Source: Cyanobacteria bacterium T3Sed10_344R1 (GTDB lineage Bacteria > Cyanobacteriota > Cyanobacteriia > Phormidesmidales > Phormidesmidaceae). Taken from it: a DNA stretch of 7,283 nt. A program made the position numbers and the translations under genes. This document shows, piece by piece, positions 1-5,446 of the stretch. The stretch covers positions 1 through 7,283 of the forward strand of contig PXDR01000571.1 of the NCBI GenBank assembly GCA_003566335.1, given 5' to 3'. The notes below the pieces were generated by a model, which worked only from the letters and a program-made list of their open reading frames with translations, had not been told where the DNA came from and did no database searches. Position 1 is the stretch's first letter. Every line of letters begins with the position of its first letter.

Positions 1-347
1 ACCGTGACGGTAAAGTCGCCAACGGAATGGTGTAGCAGTCGGTTCAGCCGGGCTGTGCTCAGCAAAATCTCTGCCGAACCAGGATAGCCCCAGTCCAGCT
101 TGGTACCGCCGCCCCAGGGCAACAGTCGCCAGCGCTGTTCATGGGCGCAGGCCACCACGGCAGCCAGTTGATCCAGAGTTTTTGGAAAAACCGCCACGGG
201 CTGACTGTCCGGCACCAGGGCCGATCGCACGGTTGGGCCGTCGAGATCCACCGCCGGATGCTGGACTTGTTCAGGGCCAACTACCAGCCGTAGCCGGTCA
301 GCAATCTCAGCCGGTGACGGGGCAGAAAACGGTGCGATCGCAGCCAT
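1..347 (-). CDS. FAD-binding oxidase, GlcE-like (N-terminal part, runs off the window)
   Basis: Reading leftward from the ATG at 347, the frame stays open for 115 codons to the window edge, so only the N-terminus is present. The peptide has the shape of the N-terminal half of an FAD_binding_4 domain, as in the glycolate oxidase subunit GlcE and related cyanobacterial flavin oxidases. A phrase like VAVFPKTLDQLAAVVACAHE (about residues 51-70) is followed by WRLLPWGGGTKLDWG (73-87), the Gly-rich pyrophosphate-binding loop, and then by STARLNRLLHHSVGDFTVTV, the usual lead into the second FAD-contacting strand. In this family the flavin oxidises a hydroxy acid such as glycolate, but the substrate here is not visible. 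The next stop upstream in frame is at 393-395, and the ATG at 347 is the only ATG after it (a TTG at 356 is possible). The gene is divergent from the repeat protein starting at 628. Family assignment is firm; calling it true GlcE is inference. Confidence 0.85.
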   Translation of the reverse strand, partial: MAAIAPFSAPSPAEIADRLRLVVGPEQVQHPAVDLDGPTVRSALVPDSQPVAVFPKTLDQLAAVVACAHEQRWRLLPWGGGTKLDWGYPGSAEILLSTARLNRLLHHSVGDFTVT

Positions 348-627
348 ATGCCACAAATGCTCAAGGTCAGACGTCAGCCCTAGTGTACGCCGTTAAAGTT
401 CGCCGCCCCAGGTTGTCTGCCGCCACCAGGGCAGCCTAAACGGATAAAAGTTACCAAGTTTCTCTGAACTCAGCTGATATATCGCTAATATCTGACTAGA
501 TCCAGCCAAAACCTACAAATCATCCCCACTTGTGGGCACCCTAGGCTTAGATTCCTACTCCAGACCCAGCCCCCATCCCAGCCCCCGCCAACTGCTTCGC
601 CATCTGCTGCATCTTCACGCATCCGCC
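348..627. other. divergent intergenic region
   Basis: This stretch separates the leftward oxidase gene from the rightward triplicated-domain protein and should hold both promoters. It contains an AT-rich patch at about 441-520, including TAATAT at 486-491 as a weak -10 candidate for the rightward gene, without a convincing -35. On the other strand TACACT (387-382) is a weak -10 candidate for the oxidase. I see no clear operator, terminator or RNA gene. If the rightward gene really starts at the GTG at 532, the region shrinks to 184 bases. Confidence 0.4.
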
Positions 628-1818
628 ATGAGCCCTGAGACGTCCGCGACCAGTTGTCTAGAAGACGTAGCCCATCACCTTACGACCCATCCCCAACAGT
701 TGCGGATCAAAAAACTGGTTTACAGCGCCTGCCGCCGCACTTGGGAAAACAATCCGGCGGTGCTCAATCAGCAGGACTTGGGGCAGCTCTTAGCTCAATT
801 AGTCAGGGACTACCCCAGCCCAGAACAGCTGCAAATTATTTTTGGCCGCATTGTCGCCACCCTCAACCACCAGGCTGAGTACAACCAAGTTGCCACGGTG
901 ATCCTCAGCAGTGTCGAGCCGCTTTACAGCTTTCAACAGGCGGCAACGGCAGTCATGGCAGACGCCGACGATGACCACACCGCCACCCTCACCTCCTCCG
1001 CCCCCACCGCCGGGGTCAAACCCTACGAAGCCATCGCCCAGACCCTCGCGCAACATCCCCAGCAGTTGCGACTCAAAAAGCTGGTGTACTGCCTCTGTCA
1101 TCAGCGCTGGGAAAACAGCCCCGAGGTGCTAGATCCCATCTCGTTTGAGACGCTGCTGCCCTACCTGCACCAAATTACCCCCAGCCATGATCACCTGACC
1201 TATGCCCTCAGCCAACTAATTAAGCGACTCAACCGACCCGATCAGTATGGTCAACTGGCGCAGACCCTGGTGCAGCGGCTGTCTACCCTCTACCAAAAAC
1301 CCATCGAAGACCACACCACCACCCTCAGTCGCGACGAAGCGACCTACCTCGCAGCCACAGAGGACGAACACACCACCTTTAACCCGGCGACCCAGGTGTC
1401 TAATGAGCAAACCCAAGCGTTCAACCCCTCGCTTCACCTGGCTGAAGAAGCCGCCCATGCCCCAGTGGCTTCCGCTAACCCGCCTGCCGTCAAAGATCGC
1501 AAGCACCTGTTTGAACTGCGCCTAGAAATCACCAAATACACCAGCCCGCTCCAGGCCAAAATCCTGTTGTTTTCCACCGTGCAGCGGCCCTTTCAGTTCA
1601 CCGTGCAGGACTGGCAGCACCTGCGCAGCTTTACCCTAGAAGACCTGCTGCGGGACACCTTTGACTACTGCACCAGCTTTAGCGACCTAGAAACCAAACT
1701 CACCATCATTGCCAGTTGCCTAGACTCCCCCGACGAGGGCAGCCAGGCAGCCAGTGCCTTATTGCGGGCCATGAAGCCCTACTATGCCCCCAACAAACTT
1801 ATTCTGGTTGCGCCCTAG
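628..1818 (+). CDS. unrecognised protein with three diverged copies of a ~75-80-residue domain
   Basis: I do not recognise this 396-residue protein. It contains an internal repeat. Copy 1 (about residues 18-100) and copy 2 (140-222) share HPQQLR(I/L)KKLVY, then RxWENxPxVL, then a Leu-rich stretch, then LNxxxxY and a final LY. Copy 3 (about 311-386) is more diverged but keeps the spacing: KILLFS at the start, LEDLLRDTF in the middle and MKPYY at the end. Each copy looks alpha-helical. The linkers (101-139 and 223-310) are rich in Thr, Asp, Glu, Pro and Ala and probably disordered. There is no signal peptide or membrane segment, so it is likely cytoplasmic. The frame is open back to a GTG at 532, but the extra 32 residues are Pro/His-rich and outside the repeats, so I prefer the ATG at 628; neither start has a good ribosome site. 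A protein-protein scaffold or adaptor is plausible, but function is unknown. Confidence 0.85.
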   Translation: MSPETSATSCLEDVAHHLTTHPQQLRIKKLVYSACRRTWENNPAVLNQQDLGQLLAQLVRDYPSPEQLQIIFGRIVATLNHQAEYNQVATVILSSVEPLYSFQQAATAVMADADDDHTATLTSSAPTAGVKPYEAIAQTLAQHPQQLRLKKLVYCLCHQRWENSPEVLDPISFETLLPYLHQITPSHDHLTYALSQLIKRLNRPDQYGQLAQTLVQRLSTLYQKPIEDHTTTLSRDEATYLAATEDEHTTFNPATQVSNEQTQAFNPSLHLAEEAAHAPVASANPPAVKDRKHLFELRLEITKYTSPLQAKILLFSTVQRPFQFTVQDWQHLRSFTLEDLLRDTFDYCTSFSDLETKLTIIASCLDSPDEGSQAASALLRAMKPYYAPNKLILVAP

Positions 1819-1920
1819 CGAATCCAGCTAACCGCCAACACCTGACCCCATTGGCCCCAGTCTGGCCATCTGCCTGATCACGCCCGCTCCCTATCCGCCC
1901 TCTTTTTTGTCAAACCCCCT
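1819..1920. other. gap between repeat protein and pentapeptide-repeat gene
   Basis: These 102 bases separate two genes on the same strand. They contain a short inverted repeat, TGGCC-N7-GGCCA (1852-1868), and a run of six T within 1901-1910, but the two are more than 30 bases apart and do not make a standard terminator. No Shine-Dalgarno sequence precedes the ATG at 1921. The two genes may be cotranscribed or separate. Confidence 0.35.
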
Positions 1921-2913
1921 ATGGATGCCCAAGAACTACTCCAGCGCTACGGCACGGGCAAAATGGATTTTCGCGGGGCTCGGCTGGTGGGAATTAACCT
2001 ATTCCGGGCGGATTTGATCGGCATTAACCTCAACCAAGCCGACCTAGAGCAGGCGAACTTCACCCTGGCCTACCTCAGCCGCAGTCGGTTTTGCCAGGCC
2101 AACTTAGCTCGGGCCTACCTGTGCGGAGCCAACCTCAACCAGGCTGACCTTGTCGGTGCCCTCCTCCCAGATGCTGACCTGCATGGGGCCAGTCTGCGCG
2201 GGGCGGATTTGCGTAGTGCGGATTTGACCTTGGCCATTTTGCTAGATGCCAATTTGGCGGATGCTGATTTGCGCAATGCTGACCTTAGCGGTGCCAACCT
2301 AACGGGAGCCTGTCTGCGGGGGGCCAATCTCCGCCAAGAAAGCCGCACCTACTGCGCCAACCTGCGGGGAGCCAATCTCCGCCAGGCTGACCTCCAAGGG
2401 GCGAACCTCACCGGGGCTGACCTCAGTCGGGTTGACCTCAGCGGCGCAAATCTCCAGGAAGCCACCTTGCGCAATACCGACCTCAGCGGCACAAATCTGG
2501 AAAAGACCAACCTGACCGGGGCATTTTTAACAGAAGCCAATCTGACTGGGGCCAATCTGCGCCAGGCCACTCTAGTCCGGGCCAAGCTGGAGCGGGCGCG
2601 GCTGGTGCAGGCTGACCTGAGTGAGGCGGATTTCTCGCTTGCGATCGCAAGTGACGCCCGCTTTACAGGTGCAAACCTCCAGAAAACCCAGTTTCCAGAA
2701 GCCAAGCTCACCCGCACTGACCTCAGCCGCACCCAGATGCAATACGCCAACCTAGAAGAAGCCAACTTGATTGACGCTTATTTGGGCCGGGCGGATTTAT
2801 CCAACGCCAACCTCCGCCGCGCCCTGATGACCCGAGCAGAGATTAGCAGCGCCATTTTGCTCAACGCCGACCTGACCGGGGCCACCATGCCCGATGGATC
2901 TAAGCAAGCCTAG
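1921..2913 (+). CDS. pentapeptide-repeat protein (about 60 repeats)
   Basis: After a short N-terminal cap (residues 1-15, MDAQELLQRYGTGKM) nearly the whole 330-residue protein is made of A(D/N)LXX pentapeptides. I count 60 units ending near residue 321, then a nine-residue tail. Such sequences fold as a right-handed quadrilateral beta-helix with four pentapeptides per turn, so about 15 turns is expected. The register is broken once: NLRQ (136-139) is followed by six non-repeat residues, ESRTYC (140-145), before the repeats resume. The N-terminal cap is typical of cyanobacterial members. There is no signal peptide or membrane segment, so it is probably cytoplasmic. Some family members mimic DNA and bind gyrase; most cyanobacterial ones have no known role, and nothing here favours a particular target. 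Repeats make the reverse strand open over long stretches, which is an artefact. The ATG at 1921 lacks a clear ribosome site but fits the family start. Confidence 0.96.
   Translation: MDAQELLQRYGTGKMDFRGARLVGINLFRADLIGINLNQADLEQANFTLAYLSRSRFCQANLARAYLCGANLNQADLVGALLPDADLHGASLRGADLRSADLTLAILLDANLADADLRNADLSGANLTGACLRGANLRQESRTYCANLRGANLRQADLQGANLTGADLSRVDLSGANLQEATLRNTDLSGTNLEKTNLTGAFLTEANLTGANLRQATLVRAKLERARLVQADLSEADFSLAIASDARFTGANLQKTQFPEAKLTRTDLSRTQMQYANLEEANLIDAYLGRADLSNANLRRALMTRAEISSAILLNADLTGATMPDGSKQA
2314..2384 (+). repeat. 23-base near-identical direct repeats flanking the pentapeptide register break
   Basis: Positions 2314-2336 and 2362-2384 match at 22 of 23 bases and both encode LRGANLRQ. 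They are offset by 48 bases (16 codons), which is not a multiple of five codons, and the six-residue interruption lies between them. Removing one repeat plus the segment between would restore perfect pentapeptide register. Confidence 0.8.
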
Positions 2914-2930
2914 GCTGCACAAATCTTTGA

Positions 2931-2950
2931 TTGAAATTAAGTTAATTCAA
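2931..2950. promoter_or_regulatory. AT-rich imperfect palindrome upstream of the Rieske gene
   Basis: TTGAAATTAA, a single G, then TTAATTCAA form nine-pair arms with one unpaired A. It lies between the pentapeptide gene and the Rieske gene, with its right end about 58 bases before the ATG at 3009. It is a protein-binding site or upstream promoter element candidate; no clear -35/-10 pair is positioned around it, and it does not fit the NtcA consensus GTA-N8-TAC. Confidence 0.3.
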
Positions 2951-3008
2951 GGCAGTCGTGCATAGAGACAACTGCTGATCGTTGACCTTGACACTTGAGA
3001 GAACTGTG

Positions 3009-3482
3009 ATGAACCGACGAGAATTTGCTAGTTGGCTAGGACTGGGCTTAGTAGCGGCCTCATTGCCTGCTGCGTTAGCGGCCTGCACCCCAGAACCCGA
3101 GGCCGTTGCCCCCGAGGAACCCGACGACCTTAATGATGAAGCTAGCAATGGCGAGACCGGAGAGGGCACCGGAGAATCAGGCACCGCTGTTGGCACCGTT
3201 GCCGACCTAGACGCCTCAGGACAACTCATGGCCCAGACCCCCAGTGGGCCGGTACTGGTCATTCGAGACCCTGACAACGACTCGGGACTGCTGGCGGTTG
3301 ATCCCACCTGCCCTCACGCAGGCTGTGAGGTTGATTGGCAAGACGGCGACCAAACCTTCGTCTGCCCCTGCCACCAGTCCATCTTTGCCACGGACGGAAG
3401 CCGCACCAGTGGCCCCGCCAATTCTGGGCTGACGGTTTATGAGGCCACGATTGAAGGAGATGAGGTGTTTGTTCAGGCCTAA
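3009..3482 (+). CDS. exported Rieske 2Fe-2S protein (Tat-type lipoprotein)
   Basis: The 157-residue protein begins NRREFASWLG, a twin-arginine motif, followed by a hydrophobic stretch ending in the lipobox LAAC with Cys26. It is therefore probably exported folded by Tat and lipid-anchored. An acidic, Gly-rich linker (about 27-62) leads to a Rieske domain. Box I is CPHAGC (Cys101, His103, Cys106) and box II is CPCHQSIF (Cys119, Cys121, His122). The cluster ligands should be Cys101, His103, Cys121 and His122, with Cys106-Cys119 as the disulfide typical of bc1/b6f Rieske proteins. The Ser of the CPCHxS motif is kept (Ser124), but the usual Tyr two residues on is Phe126. A GPA turn follows (135-137). 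It is not the b6f subunit PetC, which has a transmembrane anchor and is longer. An upstream TTG at 2982 would add nine residues ahead of the RR motif; ATG 3009 is preferred. Electron partner unknown. Confidence 0.9.
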   Translation: MNRREFASWLGLGLVAASLPAALAACTPEPEAVAPEEPDDLNDEASNGETGEGTGESGTAVGTVADLDASGQLMAQTPSGPVLVIRDPDNDSGLLAVDPTCPHAGCEVDWQDGDQTFVCPCHQSIFATDGSRTSGPANSGLTVYEATIEGDEVFVQA

Positions 3483-3601
3483 GGGCAGCAAAAGGGCGGC
3501 AAATTCTACGCTTTCAAAAATAGTCATTCTGGTCTACCATACCGGCCATATTGCGCTATCTTTGGTGCGGTTTAGCTTGAAATTTGACCCCGATTCATCT
3601 A

Positions 3602-3624
3602 CCCCAGTCCAGTGGCGACTGGGG
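3602..3624 (+). other. perfect 8-bp hairpin ahead of the M23 gene
   Basis: CCCCAGTC (3602-3609) and GACTGGGG (3617-3624) are exact reverse complements around a seven-base loop. The stem ends 36 bases before the ATG at 3661. No T-run follows on either strand, so it is not a standard intrinsic terminator. It could be a leader stem of the M23 transcript, an RNA 3' end of the Rieske transcript, or a binding site. Confidence 0.5.
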
Positions 3625-3660
3625 GATGACTGTTCACACAACAGCCTGATTTCTAGGGCG

Positions 3661-4365
3661 ATGCATATGATGCGGCAATGGTTATTGTGGTTTAAGCAAG
3701 GCTTACAAGCAGTTCAGCAGCGGTTCTGGAAACAGTTGCTGCCGCGTCGCCGCTGGAGACGCAGCGGACGAGCCCTCGCCTATGGAGGGCTGATCGTCAC
3801 AATGGCCCTAGGGCTGTGGAGCGTGACTGAACTGGGTCTGCGGCCTAGCCCTGGGGCAGCGGTGGACTCTTCCACTGTCCAGGTAGCAGCGGCTTGGTCA
3901 ACGGCGTCTTTTCCGGTCGAGAATTTTCAGGCGTATACCTCACCCTTTGGTTATCGCAATAACCCCTTCGGCAGTTCCCAACAGTTCCACTACGGCCTTG
4001 ATTTGGCAGCGCCCATGGGCAGCTATATCCGCAACTGGTGGGGCGGACGCGTCGTCGAAGTCTCTGATGACAGTTCTTGCGGCACCTCAGTTGTGGTGGA
4101 GTCTGGGGAGTGGCTGCACATCTATTGCCACATGCAGGGCTACGTCACCCGAGAAAACGGCCAGCGGGTGATGATTGACCGAGATGGCGGGGTGCGGATG
4201 GTGCAAGGCCAAACGGTGACGACGGGCGATCGCATTGGTCGCGTCGGCATGACCGGACGCACCACCGGGCCGCACTTGCACTGGGGCTTAAAGTACCAAA
4301 ACAACTGGGTTGATCCAGCCTTGGTGCTGCGGGCCATGTATGACCAGCAGCGAGCCAGCCGCTAA
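3661..4365 (+). CDS. membrane-anchored M23 (LytM-type) metallopeptidase
   Basis: This 234-residue protein has a short, very basic N-terminus (RRRWRRSGR at 29-37), one membrane segment or uncleaved signal (about 39-58), and a periplasmic M23 domain from about residue 90. The zinc-site motifs are intact: HYGLD (His110, Asp114), His157 in IYCHM, and GPHLHW (His205, His207), so it should be an active peptidoglycan endopeptidase rather than an EnvC/NlpD-like inactive activator. Cys140 and Cys156 are placed to form a disulfide, as seen in the sub-group of M23 domains with a YCHM motif. The loop after His157 is somewhat long (about 160-183). The frame is open back to 3439, overlapping the Rieske gene, but those residues look non-coding. 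The ATG at 3661 is preceded by a weak AGG; ATGs at 3667 and 3670 are alternatives. It converges with the DCC-family gene. Confidence 0.92.
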   Translation: MHMMRQWLLWFKQGLQAVQQRFWKQLLPRRRWRRSGRALAYGGLIVTMALGLWSVTELGLRPSPGAAVDSSTVQVAAAWSTASFPVENFQAYTSPFGYRNNPFGSSQQFHYGLDLAAPMGSYIRNWWGGRVVEVSDDSSCGTSVVVESGEWLHIYCHMQGYVTRENGQRVMIDRDGGVRMVQGQTVTTGDRIGRVGMTGRTTGPHLHWGLKYQNNWVDPALVLRAMYDQQRASR

Positions 4366-4874
4366 CGCTGCTTAAAGTAGGCGTCACAGCTCTGGTCGGC
4401 ACAACCCGGATGTCGGGTGGTATATCGGGATGTATAGGTGCGATCGCGCTGCCCAAAAAGGCGATAGCGATTGTCTCGCACGAACAGATACACCTGGTCG
4501 CCCAGAGACTTCAGCCCCGGCAGCCACCGATAGGTCGCCACAAACAAGCCACCCCAGGGCAACCGCCGCCCAATTTCTTCCGCCGCGTCGCTGCCCTGCC
4601 AGCGCTGACTGGGTTGACGACCGTCAATCAACAACATGCCCAGTTCGCAGTCGGCAGCCGTGACCCCATAGTCAGCCAGGGTCGCCTCTGCCTGCATCGG
4701 CACATAGACAAAGCGCTTACCCTGGTCGAGCTGTTCTAGCACCCGCACCAAGCTGACGCAAAGATTGCAGTTGCCGTCGTAAATCACCACATCTGCGTCC
4801 ATGCCGTCCGCTGGACTCGGCTCGCCCAGAGGTTTAGTCGCTGAGGGCTCAGTTGCTGGGGGCTGAAATGTCAT
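4362..4874 (-). CDS. DCC-family thiol-disulfide oxidoreductase (DUF393)
   Basis: The 170-residue protein carries the family signature YDGNCNLC (32-39), giving a CxxC pair at Cys36/Cys39 right after the first beta strand, as in thioredoxin-like folds. It also has the family's closing phrase, VRDNRYRLFG (132-141). Members are predicted thiol-disulfide oxidoreductases; substrates are generally unknown. There is no signal peptide. Two further cysteines (158 and 163, CADQSC) sit near the C-terminus and could be a second redox or metal-binding pair. The first 24 residues are Pro/Thr/Ser-rich and lie outside the domain, so translation might instead begin at the internal ATG at 4802; neither start has a strong ribosome site. 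Its stop (4362-4364) overlaps the stop of the convergent M23 gene. Confidence 0.9.
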   Translation of the reverse strand: MTFQPPATEPSATKPLGEPSPADGMDADVVIYDGNCNLCVSLVRVLEQLDQGKRFVYVPMQAEATLADYGVTAADCELGMLLIDGRQPSQRWQGSDAAEEIGRRLPWGGLFVATYRWLPGLKSLGDQVYLFVRDNRYRLFGQRDRTYTSRYTTRHPGCADQSCDAYFKQR

Positions 4875-5120
4875 AGGAATTAGGGGTTTTGGGGAGGAAA
4901 ACCGAACTTAAACAGGCCACTTTACAGCGCCCTTGAGCAACGCATGAATAGCGCCAGTAAGCCTGTCTTCATCCTACCCAGAAAGCTTTAAACCAAGCAG
5001 CCACCACCGTGGTTGCCCCAATTCCTGATGGAGTTGCGGGTGGAAATCTCCCTATTTAGTCGTACCCCTATCCTCAACCGCAGTTGCTAGCTTGGGAGCA
5101 GCCCTAACTTCCTCACTGCC
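4875..5120. other. intergenic region upstream of two divergent genes
   Basis: This 246-base gap lies between the leftward DCC-family gene and the rightward RelE-like gene. I looked for an antitoxin gene and found only a 15-codon ATG frame (4944-4991), which resembles nothing. No convincing promoter, inverted repeat or RNA gene is visible. Confidence 0.4.
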
Positions 5121-5375
5121 ATGAGACGACTGCCGAACCACGTCCAGGACAAGCAAGCCGAACTGCTACAGGCCATTGGGGACGGTGCCCATCCCCGAAC
5201 CCTAGGAGGACGCAAGCTGCGGGAGTATCCCAAATGGTGGTCGCTGCGGTTACCGGGAGGCTATCGGCTGCTGCTGACTCGCCGCCCCTCAGGCATCCAT
5301 CATCAGACGGTCAGCCATAACGACTACGACAAACTTTTGGCTCGGGGCAAAAATGCCGGGTTCCTAGCGGGTTAG
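5121..5375 (+). CDS. small RelE/ParE-like protein without a visible antitoxin
   Basis: The 84-residue protein resembles the RelE/ParE toxin fold. It has an N-terminal helix with a long run of polar residues (about 8-20), then KLREYPKWWSLRL, GGYRLLLTRR (46-55) and a final HQTVSHNDYDKLL (61-73). That order of an inhibitory-size helix, strands with a conserved YR, and a His-containing last strand is the family pattern. RelE members cleave mRNA on the ribosome and ParE members poison gyrase; which, if either, applies is not clear. Toxins of this kind are normally paired with an antitoxin in the same operon, but none is seen on either side. An in-frame stop at 5088-5090 and no earlier start support ATG 5121, though no good ribosome site precedes it. 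It could be a housekeeping homologue or a solitary remnant. Family assignment is by pattern only. Confidence 0.6.
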   Translation: MRRLPNHVQDKQAELLQAIGDGAHPRTLGGRKLREYPKWWSLRLPGGYRLLLTRRPSGIHHQTVSHNDYDKLLARGKNAGFLAG

Positions 5376-5414
5376 CCCTGAGCAAGTAGGTGCGGAATCT
5401 CGTCCTGAATAGAT

Positions 5415-5446
5415 TTCAGCCAAAGACTACTTCAGCCAAAGACTGC
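5415..5446. repeat. 16-bp tandem duplication
   Basis: TTCAGCCAAAGACTAC (5415-5430) is followed directly by TTCAGCCAAAGACTGC (5431-5446), 15 of 16 bases identical. The second copy ends at the stop codon of the leftward regulator (5446-5448), in the 70-base gap between it and the RelE-like gene. It has no hairpin or T-run typical of a terminator. Confidence 0.85.

Noticed and set aside
182..439. Plus-strand frame of 85 residues overlapping the left-hand oxidase gene
   Set aside because: Low-complexity, Pro/Arg/Gln-rich translation with no family resemblance, while the opposite strand encodes a clear FAD-binding domain over 1-347.
532..627. GTG start at 532 adding 32 residues to the triplicated protein
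   Set aside because: The extra residues are Pro/His/Leu-rich and outside the repeat pattern, there is no ribosome site, and an in-frame ATG at 628 starts just before copy 1.
1852..1908. Short inverted repeat and T-run as a terminator after the triplicated protein
   Set aside because: The stem is only five pairs and the T-run is over 30 bases downstream, so they cannot form an intrinsic terminator.
2115..2765. Two long minus-strand frames opposite the pentapeptide-repeat gene
   Set aside because: They are the mirror of the repeat: Ala, Arg, Ser and Leu only in a regular pattern. Codon bias of the sense repeats keeps the antisense frame open.
3439..3660. Upstream extension of the M23 frame into the Rieske gene
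   Set aside because: It would give a 74-residue extension with no domain, overlapping the end of the Rieske gene; the basic N-terminus and membrane segment follow naturally from ATG 3661.
3009..4874. Rieske, M23 and DCC genes as one redox-controlled envelope system
   Set aside because: The gap of 178 bases, the opposite strand of the DCC gene and its lack of an export signal give no support beyond adjacency.
4944..4991. 15-codon ATG frame upstream of the RelE-like gene as an antitoxin
   Set aside because: Too short, no ribosome site, no DNA-binding pattern, and 129 bases away from the toxin-like gene.
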